From NCBI RefSeq assembly GCF_018275325.1, contig NZ_JAGVQR010000004.1, forward strand, positions 1,116,001 through 1,180,000: a stretch of 64,000 nucleotides of DNA, given 5' to 3'. Positions 24,474-33,585 of this stretch are shown piece after piece. Below the pieces are notes generated by a model. It searched no databases and was not told the origin of the DNA. It saw only the letters and a program-made list of their open reading frames with translations. A program made the position numbers and the translations under genes. The stretch's first letter is position 1; each line of letters begins with the position of its first letter. This DNA comes from Nocardioides palaemonis (GTDB taxonomy: Bacteria > Actinomycetota > Actinomycetes > Propionibacteriales > Nocardioidaceae).

Positions 24474-26732
24474 ATGTCCGACGACCTGCCCAACGACTCC
24501 GCCCGCGCGACCGACACCTCCGCGAGCAACGAGGCCAACGCCGAGGTCGGCGAGATGAACGAGCAGGGCGGCGCCGCCTCCTGCCCCGTCCTGCACAGTG
24601 GCAACGTCCACCCGACCCAGGGTGACGCCAACTCCGAGTGGTGGCCCGAGCGGCTCAACCTCAAGATCCTCGCCAAGAACCAGCCGGCCATCAGCCCGCT
24701 CGGCGGCGACTTCGACTACGCCGAGGCGTTCTCCGGCCTCGACCTCCCGGCCCTCAAGGCCGACATCGCGGCGGTCCTCACCGACAGCCAGGACTTCTGG
24801 CCGGCCGACTTCGGCCACTACGGCCCGCTGATGATCCGCATGGCGTGGCACAGCGCGGGGACCTACCGCGTGCAGGACGGCCGCGGCGGCGCCGGCACCG
24901 GCCAGCAGCGCTTCGCCCCGCTCAACTCCTGGCCCGACAACGGCAACCTCGACAAGGCCCGCCGCCTGCTGTGGCCGGTCAAGAAGAAGTACGGCAACGC
25001 GATCTCGTGGGCCGACCTGATGGTGCTGACCGGCAACGTCGCGCTCGAGTCGATGGGCTTCGAGACCTTCGGCTTCGCCGGCGGCCGCGTCGACGCGTGG
25101 GAGCCGGACGCCGACGTCTACTGGGGTCCGGAGACCGAGTGGCTCGGCGGCGACCAGGGTGGCGCCCAGCGCTACAAGGGCGACCGCGAGCTCGACAACC
25201 CGCTCGCCGCGGTCCAGATGGGCCTCATCTACGTCAACCCCGAGGGTCCGGAGGGCAACCCCGACCCGAAGCTCGCCGCGCACGACATCCGCGACACCTT
25301 CGCCCGGATGGCGATGAACGACGAGGAGACCGTCGCGCTGATCGCCGGCGGCCACACCTTCGGCAAGACCCACGGCGCGGCCGACCCCGAGGAGTACGTC
25401 GGCCCCGAGCCCGAGGCCGCCCCGATCGAGGCCGGCGGCATGGGCTGGCTGTCGAAGTACGGCTCCGGTGTCGGCAAGGACGCGATCACCTCGGGCCTCG
25501 AGGTCACCTGGACCGACGTGCCGACCCAGTGGAGCAACCGCTTCTTCGAGATCCTCTTCCAGTACGAGTGGGAGCTGTCGAAGAGCCCGGCCGGTGCGGC
25601 GCAGTGGGTGGCCAAGGACGCCGAGGCGATCATCCCCGCGCCCGACGAGGGCGGCGCGAAGCGTCTCCCGACGATGCTCACCACCGACCTCGCGCTCCGG
25701 ATGGACCCGGCCTACGAGCAGATCTCGCGCCGCTTCCTGGAGAACCCGGCCGAGTTCGCCGACGCCTTCGCCCGCGCGTGGTTCAAGCTGACCCACCGCG
25801 ACATGGGCCCGGTCGCCCGCTACCTCGGCCCCGAGGTCCCGAGCGAGGAGCTGCTCTGGCAGGACCCGATCCCCGCTCCGACGCAGGTCCCGTCGGCCGA
25901 GACGGTCGCCGCTGTCAAGCAGGCGGTCGCCGATTCCGGCCTCACCGTCAGCCAGCTGGTCTCCACCGCGTGGGCGGCCGCGTCGTCGTACCGCCACTCC
26001 GACAAGCGCGGTGGCGCCAACGGCGGCCGGATCCGCCTCGAGCCGCAGCGCAGCTGGGAGGCCAACGACCCGCAGCAGCTCGCCGGCGCGATCAGCGTGC
26101 TGGAGGGCATCGCCGAGGCCAACGGCATCTCGTTCGCCGACACCGTGGTCCTCGCCGGCAACGTCGGCGTGGAGAAGGCCGCGTCCGCGGCCGGCGTCCC
26201 CGTCGAGGTGCCCTTCACCCCGGGTCGCGGCGACGCGACGCAGGAGCAGACCGACGTCGAGTCGTTCGCCTGGCTCGAGCCGCAGGCCGACGGCTTCCGC
26301 AACTTCGTGCGGGCCGACTCCAAGCTGCCGGCGGAGTACCTCCTGGTCGACAAGGCCAACCTGCTCAACCTGACCGCGCCGGAGATGACCGTGCTGGTCG
26401 GCGGCCTGCGGGTGCTCGGCGCCAACACCGCGGCGTCCACCGACGGCGTGCTCACCGAGCGCCCGGGCCAGCTGACGAACGACTTCTTCGTCAACCTGCT
26501 CGACCTCGGCACGGTCTGGAGCCCGGCTGGCTCCAACGACCGCTTCGAGGCGAGCACGGGCGGCAACGCCTGGACCGGCACCCGCGCCGACCTCGTGTTC
26601 GCCTCCAACTCCGAGCTCCGCGCGGTCGCCGAGGTCTACGCCCAGGACGGGTCGCACGAGAAGTTCGTCCACGACTTCGTGGCCGCGTGGGCCAAGGTCA
26701 TGGACAACGACCGGTACGACGTGAAGGGCTGA
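24474..26732 (+). CDS. katG: Catalase-peroxidase KatG
   Basis: A 752-residue bifunctional haem enzyme that breaks down H2O2 by catalase and peroxidase routes. The distal site is R122 MAWH (Trp125, His126); with Tyr253 (LIYVNPEGP) and Met279 (ARMAMND) Trp125 should form the Met-Tyr-Trp adduct needed for catalase activity. The proximal haem ligand is His294 in GGHTFGKTHGA. The C-terminal half is the usual inactive duplicate. It is cotranscribed with furA. The same enzyme type activates isoniazid in mycobacteria. Confidence 0.97.
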   Translation: MSDDLPNDSARATDTSASNEANAEVGEMNEQGGAASCPVLHSGNVHPTQGDANSEWWPERLNLKILAKNQPAISPLGGDFDYAEAFSGLDLPALKADIAAVLTDSQDFWPADFGHYGPLMIRMAWHSAGTYRVQDGRGGAGTGQQRFAPLNSWPDNGNLDKARRLLWPVKKKYGNAISWADLMVLTGNVALESMGFETFGFAGGRVDAWEPDADVYWGPETEWLGGDQGGAQRYKGDRELDNPLAAVQMGLIYVNPEGPEGNPDPKLAAHDIRDTFARMAMNDEETVALIAGGHTFGKTHGAADPEEYVGPEPEAAPIEAGGMGWLSKYGSGVGKDAITSGLEVTWTDVPTQWSNRFFEILFQYEWELSKSPAGAAQWVAKDAEAIIPAPDEGGAKRLPTMLTTDLALRMDPAYEQISRRFLENPAEFADAFARAWFKLTHRDMGPVARYLGPEVPSEELLWQDPIPAPTQVPSAETVAAVKQAVADSGLTVSQLVSTAWAAASSYRHSDKRGGANGGRIRLEPQRSWEANDPQQLAGAISVLEGIAEANGISFADTVVLAGNVGVEKAASAAGVPVEVPFTPGRGDATQEQTDVESFAWLEPQADGFRNFVRADSKLPAEYLLVDKANLLNLTAPEMTVLVGGLRVLGANTAASTDGVLTERPGQLTNDFFVNLLDLGTVWSPAGSNDRFEASTGGNAWTGTRADLVFASNSELRAVAEVYAQDGSHEKFVHDFVAAWAKVMDNDRYDVKG

Positions 26733-26749
26733 CGCCTCCTCGTCCCACC

Positions 26750-26784
26750 CGCGGCCCGGGTCCCCTCGTGGGGCCCGGGCCGCG
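26750..26784 (+). terminator. Terminator after katG
   Basis: CGCGGCCCGGG (26750-26760) pairs with CCCGGGCCGCG (26774-26784), with an inner CCCC/GGGG extension and one bulged T. It begins 17 nt after the katG stop. No T-run follows, as is common in actinobacteria. Confidence 0.75.
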
Positions 26785-26819
26785 GCGCGTCCGGGCTCGT
26801 CGGCAGTGATACTGGGCGG

Positions 26820-27557
26820 GTGGAGGAGGTCGAGGTCGTCGTCGCGCACCGCGAGCGGGCGACCCTCCGCGTGGGCGACGTCTTCCTGAAGGTCGACGGC
26901 GAGCCGAGCCGGACCAGGCGCGAGCTCGAGGCGATGCGGCTGGCGCCGGTGCCCACCGCCCCCGTGCTGTGGCACACGCCGCCCGTGGTGGCGCTCGGAC
27001 GGCTGCGGGGTGTGCCGCTCGGGCGGCTCGGCGTCCCCGACACGTCGCCGGCCGCGGCCTGGTCGGCGGCCGGCGCGATGGTGCGCGCGCTGCACGACGC
27101 GCCGCTGCCGCTCTGGCCGAGCCCGCGCAGGACCCCTTCGTGGGACGACCTGGCCGTCGAGGCCCGCTCGCTCGTGGCCGACGGGCTGCTGCCCGCCGAC
27201 CTGGTCGAGCGCAACCTCGAGGTCGCCCGCGCGGCGCTGCGGCCCCACGACCCGGTCTTCACCCACGGCGACCTGCAGACCCTGCACGTCTTCGTCGAGG
27301 GCGACTCGGTCACCGGGGTGCTGGACTGGTCGGAGGCCGGTCCGGGCGACGCGACGTACGACCTCGCGGTGCTCACCCTCGGCCACGAGGACCGCCTCGA
27401 CGACGTGCTCGCCGGCTACGGCGGCGGGGTCGACGTCGACGCGATCACGGGCTGGTGGTCGGCCCGCAGCCTGCTCGCTGCCCGCTGGCTGCTCGAGCAC
27501 GGCTTCGACCCGGACGCGCCCGGCTGCGAGTTCGACGTGCTGCGCGCGCGGATGTGA
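26820..27557 (+). CDS. Aminoglycoside phosphotransferase (APH)-like kinase
   Basis: A 245-residue protein of the APH/choline kinase fold: FLKVDGE with the nucleotide-binding Lys, ELEAMR, catalytic loop VFTHGDLQTLHVFVEG and metal motif GVLDWSEAGPGDATYDLAVL. In typical APHs the catalytic loop is HGDxxxxN; here the metal-binding Asn position is His (HGDLQTLH), which may change or reduce activity. The substrate is unknown: family members modify antibiotics, sugars or small alcohols. GTG start; two small resistance-type genes follow. Confidence 0.8.
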   Translation: MEEVEVVVAHRERATLRVGDVFLKVDGEPSRTRRELEAMRLAPVPTAPVLWHTPPVVALGRLRGVPLGRLGVPDTSPAAAWSAAGAMVRALHDAPLPLWPSPRRTPSWDDLAVEARSLVADGLLPADLVERNLEVARAALRPHDPVFTHGDLQTLHVFVEGDSVTGVLDWSEAGPGDATYDLAVLTLGHEDRLDDVLAGYGGGVDVDAITGWWSARSLLAARWLLEHGFDPDAPGCEFDVLRARM

Positions 27558-27574
27558 GCCCGTAGCGTCGGTGC

Positions 27575-27937
27575 ATGGTCGACCACGCCACGCCCAACCT
27601 CCCGTCCCGCGACCTCGACGCGACCGCCGCCTTCTACGGCGGTCTCGGGTTCACCACGACCTACCGCGACCCCGGCTGGATGATCCTCCAGCGCGGCGGG
27701 CTGGTGCTGGAGTTCTTCCCCGACCCCGGCGTCGACCCGGCCTCGACCGCCGCAGGCTGCTGCCTGCGGGTGGACGACCTCGATGGGCTGTACGCCGCGT
27801 GCGTGGGCGCCGGAGTGCCCGACCAGCGCACCGGCTGGCCGCGGCTGCACCCGCCGACCGTGGAGCACTCGGGGATGCGGATCGGCTACCTCGTCGATCC
27901 CGACGGCACGCTGCTGCGGCTGGTGCAGAACCCCTGA
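27575..27937 (+). CDS. VOC family protein, bleomycin-resistance-like
   Basis: A 120-residue single-module vicinal-oxygen-chelate protein: LPSRDLDATAAFYGGLGF, WMILQRGGLVLEFFP, GCCLRVDDLDGLYAACVGAGVP, and GYLVDPDGTLLRLVQNP. The layout is that of bleomycin-binding (Ble) dimers, which sequester the drug instead of destroying it. Enzymatic glyoxalase-type roles cannot be excluded, but the expected metal ligands are incomplete. It starts 17 bp after the APH-like gene and ends 1 bp from the convergent MOSC gene. Confidence 0.83.
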   Translation: MVDHATPNLPSRDLDATAAFYGGLGFTTTYRDPGWMILQRGGLVLEFFPDPGVDPASTAAGCCLRVDDLDGLYAACVGAGVPDQRTGWPRLHPPTVEHSGMRIGYLVDPDGTLLRLVQNP

Positions 27938-27938
27938 C

Positions 27939-28376
27939 CTATCCCCACGCGGCGGGGTCGCCGACGCGGACCGTGCCGGAGGTCAGCAGCCGGAACACGG
28001 TGCCGCCGCGCGGTGACTTCAGGGCCGCCATCGCGCCCTCGCCGAGCCAGTCGTCGAGGAGGCGGCAGGGCGCAGCGATCCGGACGACCTCGAGCTCGAC
28101 GTCGCCGATCGTCAGCCGCTCGCCGGGGCGGGTCGGCAGCGCACCGGAGTCGAGGGTGACGTTGCGGCGGGTCAGGCCGGGGTCGACCTCGCGCCCGAGC
28201 ACCTCGGCTGCCGCCCGCAGGTCGTCGAGCGACTGCACGGTGACGTGGCGGTGCCGCGACCCGTGGTAGCGGTCGCCGACGAGACCCGCACCTGCCTCGG
28301 CCTCGACCCGCTCGACGGACTTCGTGGGCAGCCGACGTCCCGGGGCGAGGTGGATGGCATGGACGCGTGGGGGCAC
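27939..28376 (-). CDS. MOSC domain protein
   Basis: A 145-residue stand-alone MOSC (molybdenum cofactor sulfurase C-terminal) domain: GLVGDRYHG, VTVQSLDDLRAAAEVLG, LTRRNVTLD, LPTRPGERLTIGDVELEV, and the key cysteine in IAAPCRLLDDW. MOSC proteins carry sulfur or bind the molybdenum cofactor; small free ones resemble YiiM/YuaD and relate to detoxification of N-hydroxylated compounds. GTG at 28376 was chosen because family homology begins at VHAIHLAP. It is convergent with the VOC gene, 1 bp apart. Confidence 0.85.
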   Translation of the reverse strand: MPPRVHAIHLAPGRRLPTKSVERVEAEAGAGLVGDRYHGSRHRHVTVQSLDDLRAAAEVLGREVDPGLTRRNVTLDSGALPTRPGERLTIGDVELEVVRIAAPCRLLDDWLGEGAMAALKSPRGGTVFRLLTSGTVRVGDPAAWG

Positions 28377-28461
28377 GCCACGACCGTACTTCGGAGGGGG
28401 CCCGCAGGCATGCAGCGGGTCGCGGAGACCTTCCCGCCCGCCTGAGCGCCATACTCCGACC

Positions 28462-29223
28462 GTGACCACCACGCCCGCCGCGCGCGAGACCGAGCCCACC
28501 GCCACCGCCCGCGCGGCGTACGCCGTCAACGCCGGGGTCGCCTGGTTCGGCCTGGCCGTCACACTGGTCGTCTCGGCGCTCGACGGCTACGACCGGGTGC
28601 CGGTGGAGGCCGGGCTCTACGGGGACACGGCGCGGGGCGCGGCCGGGACGCTGGCGCGCGTGGCCGACACGCTGAGCTACTTCACGATCTGGTCCAACGT
28701 CGTCGTCGCGGTCTCGGTGACCCTGCTGCTGGCCCGCCCGCTGCGCCCCACGCGCGTGGTCCGGGTGCTGCGCCTGACCGGGCTGCTGATGATCACGGTG
28801 ACCGCGATCGTCTACCAGGTGCTCCTGGCGCCCGCCGTCGACGTGACCGGCTGGTCCCTGCTCACCGACCCGGTGCTGCACGTCGTCACGCCCGCCCTCA
28901 CCGTGCTGGTCTGGGTGGTGTGGGGTCCGCGCGGCTGGGTCACGCTCCGCGAGGTGCCACTGGCGCTGGTCGTGCCGCTGGTGTGGATCGCGTGGATGCT
29001 GGCACGCGGAGCGGTGGTGCACGCCTACCCCTACGGCTTCGCGAACGTCGAGGAGCTCGGCTACGGGCCGGTCGCGGTGACGCTCGCGACCATCCTCGTG
29101 TTCGGCATCGTCATCGCCGCGGTCTTCTGGGGTGCCGAGCGGCGCCTGCAGCGGTGGGCAGCCGACGCCCGCGACCTGCGTGCCCGGAGCCGTCGGGGCC
29201 GTCGGGGACGGGCAGGTCGCTAG
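28462..29223 (+). CDS. Pr6Pr-type integral membrane protein
   Basis: A 253-residue protein with six predicted helices and the Pr6Pr/FAR-17a-AIG1 pattern: SYFTIWSNVVVAVSVTLL after the first loop, YQVLLAP, DPVLHVVTPALTVLVWVVWGPRG, and HAYPYGFANVEELGYGPV. The conserved His and Thr near helices 2-4 resemble the AIG1 lipid hydrolases, but bacterial members are uncharacterised. GTG start at 28462. Its stop codon shares CTAG with the convergent MarR-family gene. Confidence 0.8.
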   Translation: MTTTPAARETEPTATARAAYAVNAGVAWFGLAVTLVVSALDGYDRVPVEAGLYGDTARGAAGTLARVADTLSYFTIWSNVVVAVSVTLLLARPLRPTRVVRVLRLTGLLMITVTAIVYQVLLAPAVDVTGWSLLTDPVLHVVTPALTVLVWVVWGPRGWVTLREVPLALVVPLVWIAWMLARGAVVHAYPYGFANVEELGYGPVAVTLATILVFGIVIAAVFWGAERRLQRWAADARDLRARSRRGRRGRAGR

Positions 29224-29660
29224 ACCAGCTCGACGACCGTGCGGGCGAGGTCGCTGAGCTCGGGGGTGTCGCCCGCCTCGCGCAGGGCCTCGTCGAGGAC
29301 CGCGTCGTGCGTCGGGCGGGCGAGCGCGAGCAGTGCGCGACCGGCCTCGGTCGGCTCGGTGTAGATCCCGCGGCGGTCGTCCTCGCACAGGATGCGGGTG
29401 ATCAGGCCGCGCCCCTCGAGCCGGTTGACCAGGCGTGTCGTGGCGCTCGGCGACAGGCCGGTGGCGCGCGCCAGCTGGGCCATCCGCAGGTGCCACCCGT
29501 CCTGGCGCGACAGTGCGTCGAGCACCGTGAACTCGACGACGGACAGGTCGTGCTCGGCCTGCAGGGCGCGCTCGAGCCGCGCCTCGATCAGCTGGTGCAG
29601 CGCGGCCAGGCGCCGCCAGCCGCGGGCGCGCACCTCCACGGCGTCGTCGCTGATGCCCAT
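29220..29660 (-). CDS. MarR-family transcriptional regulator
   Basis: A 146-residue winged-helix repressor: DLSVVEFTVLDALSRQDGWHLRMAQLARATGLSPSATTRLVNRLEGRGLITR and CEDDRRGIYTEPTEAG (wing). The ATG at 29660 is preceded by GAGGAA; a longer version from 29729 would run through the operator and is rejected. It is divergent from an MFS efflux gene, and the shared 131-bp gap contains inverted TTGCA-type sites, so it very probably represses the pump and itself, released by an exported compound. Confidence 0.9.
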   Translation of the reverse strand: MGISDDAVEVRARGWRRLAALHQLIEARLERALQAEHDLSVVEFTVLDALSRQDGWHLRMAQLARATGLSPSATTRLVNRLEGRGLITRILCEDDRRGIYTEPTEAGRALLALARPTHDAVLDEALREAGDTPELSDLARTVVELV

Positions 29661-29705
29661 CCGGTTCCTCCGTGCTCGGGATGTCGTCAGGGTCACTTTA
29701 CCAGC

Positions 29706-29773
29706 GTTTGCAACATGCCGCGTGTGCAACTAACCTCGACAAAGAAGTTGCACACGCGTTCTTTTGCACACGC
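29706..29773. promoter_or_regulatory. Operator region between the marR-like and MFS genes
   Basis: GCGTGTGCAAC (29720-29730) and GTTGCACACGC (29747-29757) are exact 11-bp inverted repeats 16 bp apart. A third copy TTTGCACACGC lies at 29763-29773 and a further TTGCAAC half site near 29708. The repeats cover the likely promoters of both divergent genes. Confidence 0.8.
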
Positions 29774-29791
29774 TCATCACTGGAGGACACC

Positions 29792-30982
29792 ATGAAGCCA
29801 GGACTGCTGGCACTCGCCGTCGGGGGTTTCGGCATCGGCCTGACCGAGTTCGTCATCGCCGGCCTGCTCCCCGAGGTCGCCACCGACTTCGCCGTCGACG
29901 AGGCGACCGCGGGCTGGCTGATCTCGGGCTACGCGCTCGCCGTCGCCCTCGGCGCCATCCCGCTCACCGCCGGCGTCACCCGGCTCCCGCGCAAGCAGGT
30001 GCTGCTCGGGCTGATGGGGCTGTTCGTGGTGGGCAACCTGCTCAGCGCGATCGCCCCCACCTACGAGGCGATGCTCGTCGGTCGCGTCGTCGCCGCGCTC
30101 TGCCACGGCGCCTTCTTCGGCATCGGCTCGGTCGTCGCCGCCGACATGGTCGCCCCGGACAAGAAGGCCGGCGCGATCGCGCTGATGTTCGGCGGGCTCA
30201 CCCTGGCCAACGTCCTCGGCGTCCCCGCCGGGACCCTCGTCGGCCAGCAGTGGGGCTGGCGCGCCGCGTTCTGGGCGATCACCGTCATCGGCGTGCTCGC
30301 ACTGGTCGCGATCGCCGCCCTCGTCCCCGCCCAGCGCGGCGACTCCGGGGCCGACCTGCGCCGCGAGGTCCGGGCGTTCACCGAGCCCCAGGTCTGGGTC
30401 TCGCTCCTGCTCACGGTGCTCGGCTACGGCGGCATGTTCGGCGCCTTCACCTACATCGCCTTCACCCTGACCGGCGTCACCGGCTTCGCCCCGTCGGCCG
30501 TGCCGTGGCTGCTGGTGCTCTTCGGTGTCGGCCTGGTCGCCGGCAACGTCCTCGGCGGCCGCGCCGCGAACCGCTCGGTGCGCGGGACGCTGCTCGTCGC
30601 GCTGTCCGCGCTCGTCGTCGTGATGACCACCTTCGCGCTGACGGCCTCGAGCAAGCCGATGACCGTGCTCGCGCTGGTCCTGATGGGCGGCTTCGGCTTC
30701 GCGACGGTGCCGGCCCTGCAGATGCGGGTCATGACCCACGCCGGTGGCGCGCCCACCCTCGCGAGCGGCGCGAACATCGCCGCCTTCAACGTCGGCAACG
30801 CGCTCGGCGCCTGGCTCGGCGGCGTCACCATCGCGGCCGGCCTGGGCTACGTCTCGCCGATCTGGGCCGGTGCCGGGCTGACCGGGCTGGCGCTGGTGCT
30901 GCTGGTGGCGGCCGACCCGCGCGGACCTCGAGCCGGCGAGCCGACGGCGGACGGCGTACGCCCCGAGGTGCTCGTGCCCTGA
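29792..30982 (+). CDS. MFS efflux transporter (DHA1, AraJ/Cmx-like)
   Basis: A 396-residue drug/H+ antiporter-type protein with twelve helices and DHA1 landmarks: GGFGIGLTEFVIAGLLPEVATDF in helix 1, GWLISGYALAVALGAIPLT, RLPRKQVLLGLMGLF (motif A) and HGAFFGIGSVVAADMV. It resembles the AraJ, PbuE and chloramphenicol exporter group. The ATG at 29792 follows GGAGG. It is divergent from the MarR-family gene, which should control it. Confidence 0.9.
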   Translation: MKPGLLALAVGGFGIGLTEFVIAGLLPEVATDFAVDEATAGWLISGYALAVALGAIPLTAGVTRLPRKQVLLGLMGLFVVGNLLSAIAPTYEAMLVGRVVAALCHGAFFGIGSVVAADMVAPDKKAGAIALMFGGLTLANVLGVPAGTLVGQQWGWRAAFWAITVIGVLALVAIAALVPAQRGDSGADLRREVRAFTEPQVWVSLLLTVLGYGGMFGAFTYIAFTLTGVTGFAPSAVPWLLVLFGVGLVAGNVLGGRAANRSVRGTLLVALSALVVVMTTFALTASSKPMTVLALVLMGGFGFATVPALQMRVMTHAGGAPTLASGANIAAFNVGNALGAWLGGVTIAAGLGYVSPIWAGAGLTGLALVLLVAADPRGPRAGEPTADGVRPEVLVP

Positions 30983-31061
30983 TGCGGGCACACCGGTCCA
31001 GACCGCGGTGACGTGGGACGGTGACGGTGCTAGACCGGGAGATCGACCCCCGGAGGTGCCC

Positions 31062-32000
31062 ATGACCACGCCCTGGAAGCTGCCGGACACGGACCGCGGG
31101 TGGGTGACCGACGGCGGGCTCGAGACCGACCTGCTGTTCCACCACGGCGTCGACCTGCCCGACTTCGCCGCCTTCCCGCTGCTCGACGACGGCGACGGGC
31201 GCCGGCTGCTCGGCGACTACTTCCGCGGCTACGGCGCGGTTGCCGCGAGCGCCGCGGCCGGCCTGCTGCTGGAGACCCCGACCTGGCGCGCCAGCACCGA
31301 CTGGGGCGCGCGGCTGGGCTACGACGCGGACGCGACCGCACGCGTCAACCGGGACGCGGTCACCTTCCTGCGCGCGCTCGCGGAGGAGGCCCGTGGTGAG
31401 GTCGACCGGGTGCTCGTCGGCGGGACCGTCGGCCCGCGCGGTGACGGCTACACCGCCGGTGACCTCGACGCCGACGCCTACGCCGACTACCACCGCCACC
31501 AGGTCGGGGCGTTCGCCGACGCCGGCGCCGACCTCGCGACGGCGTACACGCTCACGACCGTCGCGGAGGCCGTCGGCGTGGTGCGGGCCGCGCAGGACGT
31601 CGGCCTCCCGGTCGCGGTGTCCTTCACCGTCGAGACCGACGGACGCCTGCCCGACGGCACCACCCTCGGGGCGGCCGTCGACGCGCTCGACCGCGCGACG
31701 GACGCGGCGGCGTCACACCTGCTGGTCAACTGCGCCCACCCCGACCACGTGGCCCCGGGCCTCGACGGCGGCGCCTGGCAGGGTCGCGTCGCGGGGCTCC
31801 GGGTGAACTCCTCGCGGCTCAGCCACGCCGAGCTCGACGAGGCCGAGGAGCTCGACGAGGGCGACCTCGGGGACCTCGCGACGCGTACGCGGGCGCTGGC
31901 CGCCGACCTGCCGTCGGTCCGCATCCTCGGTGGTTGCTGCGGCACCGACGTGCGCCACGTGGCGGCCGTGTGGGAGGACTGGTCGCCGACCGGAAACTAG
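31062..32000 (+). CDS. Homocysteine S-methyltransferase family protein
   Basis: A 312-residue TIM barrel that moves a methyl group to a thiol using a zinc-bound cysteine. Zinc ligands are present: Cys in LLVNCAHPDHV and the pair in GGCCGTDVRHV. Early motif VTDGGLETDLLFHHG fits the MmuM-like branch, which uses S-methylmethionine or SAM to make methionine from homocysteine; methyltransfer to selenocysteine is another option. ATG at 31062 behind CGGAGG. It stands alone between two MFS genes. Confidence 0.85.
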   Translation: MTTPWKLPDTDRGWVTDGGLETDLLFHHGVDLPDFAAFPLLDDGDGRRLLGDYFRGYGAVAASAAAGLLLETPTWRASTDWGARLGYDADATARVNRDAVTFLRALAEEARGEVDRVLVGGTVGPRGDGYTAGDLDADAYADYHRHQVGAFADAGADLATAYTLTTVAEAVGVVRAAQDVGLPVAVSFTVETDGRLPDGTTLGAAVDALDRATDAAASHLLVNCAHPDHVAPGLDGGAWQGRVAGLRVNSSRLSHAELDEAEELDEGDLGDLATRTRALAADLPSVRILGGCCGTDVRHVAAVWEDWSPTGN

Positions 32001-32037
32001 CGGGCGCGGTGTCGGTGGTGACGCCTACGCTCGTCGA

Positions 32038-33456
32038 GTGCCCCTCGACGAGCCCGACGCGATCCCCGCGGATCCTGCCGCGCCGCAGGTCGAGGCCCAC
32101 CTCCCGCCGGGGGTGACCCGCGGTCCGGAGACCGCCCGGGCTTTCCGCCAGGTGCTCGGCAACACGCTGGTCGCCAACGTGACGTCGAGCTACCTCTGGT
32201 TCGCGCTCACCTTCTGGGCCTACCTCGAGACCCGCTCGGTGATGGCCACCGCGATCATCGGCGGCGGCTACATGCTCTTCACCGCCGTCTTCGGCACCTT
32301 CTTCGGGACGCTGGTCGACCACCACCGCAAGAAGCAGGTGATGGTGACCTCCTCGACCATCACCCTCGTCGCCTATGCCGCCGCCGGTGGTCTGTGGCTG
32401 CTGCTCGGGGAGGACCGGCTCGCCGACTGGGGCAACGCCTGGTTCTGGCTGTTCACCGCGGTCATCCTCGTCGGCGGGGTGGTCGAGAGCCTGCGCAACA
32501 TCGCGCTGTCGACCACCGTGACCCTGCTCGTCCCCGAGGACGGCCGCGACAAGGCCAACGGCCTCGTCGGAACGGTGCAGGGCATCGCGTTCATGATCAC
32601 CAGCGTCTTCAGTGGCCTGAGTGTCGGCCTGCTCGGGATGGGCTGGACCGTCGCGGTCGCGGTCGCCCTCACCGGGCTCTCGCTCCTCCACCTGCTGCCG
32701 ATCGTGATCCCGGAGGTCGCTCCCGACCCCGAGGCGGGTGGCTCGCGCTTCGACGTCCGGGGCGCGGTCGCCGCGATCGTCGCGGTGCCCGGCCTGGTCG
32801 CGCTGATCGCGTTCTCCACCTTCAACAACCTCGTCGGCGGCGTCTACATGGCGCTCATGGACCCCTACGGCCTCGAGCTGTTCAGCGTCGAGGCGTGGGG
32901 ACTCGTCCTCGGCGTGACCGGCCTCGGGTTCGTGGTCGGCGGTGGCCTCGTCGCCCGCTTCGGGCTGGGTGCCAACCCGGTCCGCACGCTGCTGCTGGTC
33001 AACCTGGGGGTCGCGGTGCTCGGGATGACGTTCACGGTCCGCGAGTGGGCCTGGCTCTACGTGGTCGGCATCTTCGTCTTCATGGCCATCATCCCGGCCG
33101 CCGAGTCGGCCGAGCAGACGATCCTCCAGCGGGTCGTGCCGTTCCGCACCCAAGGACGGGTCTTCGGGTTCGCGCAGAGCGTCGAGGTCGCAGCGAGCCC
33201 GGTGTCGGCGTTCCTCATCGGGCCCATCGCGGAGTTCGCCCTCATCCCCCACATGGAGTCCGAGCGCGGACGCGACAGCTGGCGCTGGCTGGTCGGTGAC
33301 GGCGATGCCCGCGGCATCGCCCTGGTCTTCATGCTGGCCGGGGCGATCACCTTCGTCACGGTGCTGCTCGCCCTCGCCTCCAGGCCCTACCGGCGGCTGT
33401 CCTCGGCCTACGCCGCCGCGCCGCCGCAGCGGCTCGAGGCGCAGCCCGGTTCGTGA
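32038..33456 (+). CDS. MFS transporter (DHA3-like)
   Basis: A 472-residue major facilitator with about twelve helices. After a soluble N-terminus of 35 residues it has LGNTLVANVTSSYLWFALTFWAYLETRSVMATAI, DHHRKKQVMVTSS (motif A loop) and LVPEDGRDKANGLVGTVQGIAFMI. Large central and C-terminal loops and the PAAESAEQTILQRVVPFRTQGRVFG segment fit DHA3/EntS-like exporters. Substrate unknown. GTG at 32038, 37 bp after the methyltransferase stop. Confidence 0.83.
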   Translation: MPLDEPDAIPADPAAPQVEAHLPPGVTRGPETARAFRQVLGNTLVANVTSSYLWFALTFWAYLETRSVMATAIIGGGYMLFTAVFGTFFGTLVDHHRKKQVMVTSSTITLVAYAAAGGLWLLLGEDRLADWGNAWFWLFTAVILVGGVVESLRNIALSTTVTLLVPEDGRDKANGLVGTVQGIAFMITSVFSGLSVGLLGMGWTVAVAVALTGLSLLHLLPIVIPEVAPDPEAGGSRFDVRGAVAAIVAVPGLVALIAFSTFNNLVGGVYMALMDPYGLELFSVEAWGLVLGVTGLGFVVGGGLVARFGLGANPVRTLLLVNLGVAVLGMTFTVREWAWLYVVGIFVFMAIIPAAESAEQTILQRVVPFRTQGRVFGFAQSVEVAASPVSAFLIGPIAEFALIPHMESERGRDSWRWLVGDGDARGIALVFMLAGAITFVTVLLALASRPYRRLSSAYAAAPPQRLEAQPGS

Positions 33457-33585
33457 GCCACGCCGGTCCAGTCCGTGGAGCACGGGGTCTGGTCAGTGTC
33501 GTAGGTCACGCCTAGGGTTTCGATCGGCAGCCAGGTTCTCGGGGGCGGACCCGCCCGGCCGGCTGTCTCTCGGAAAGGAAGACTC

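Noticed and set aside
24396..27500. Very long open frame (1034 codons) on the minus strand opposite katG
   Set aside because: GC-rich third positions of katG keep the antisense frame open; the translation is low-complexity with no domain, and katG is unmistakable.
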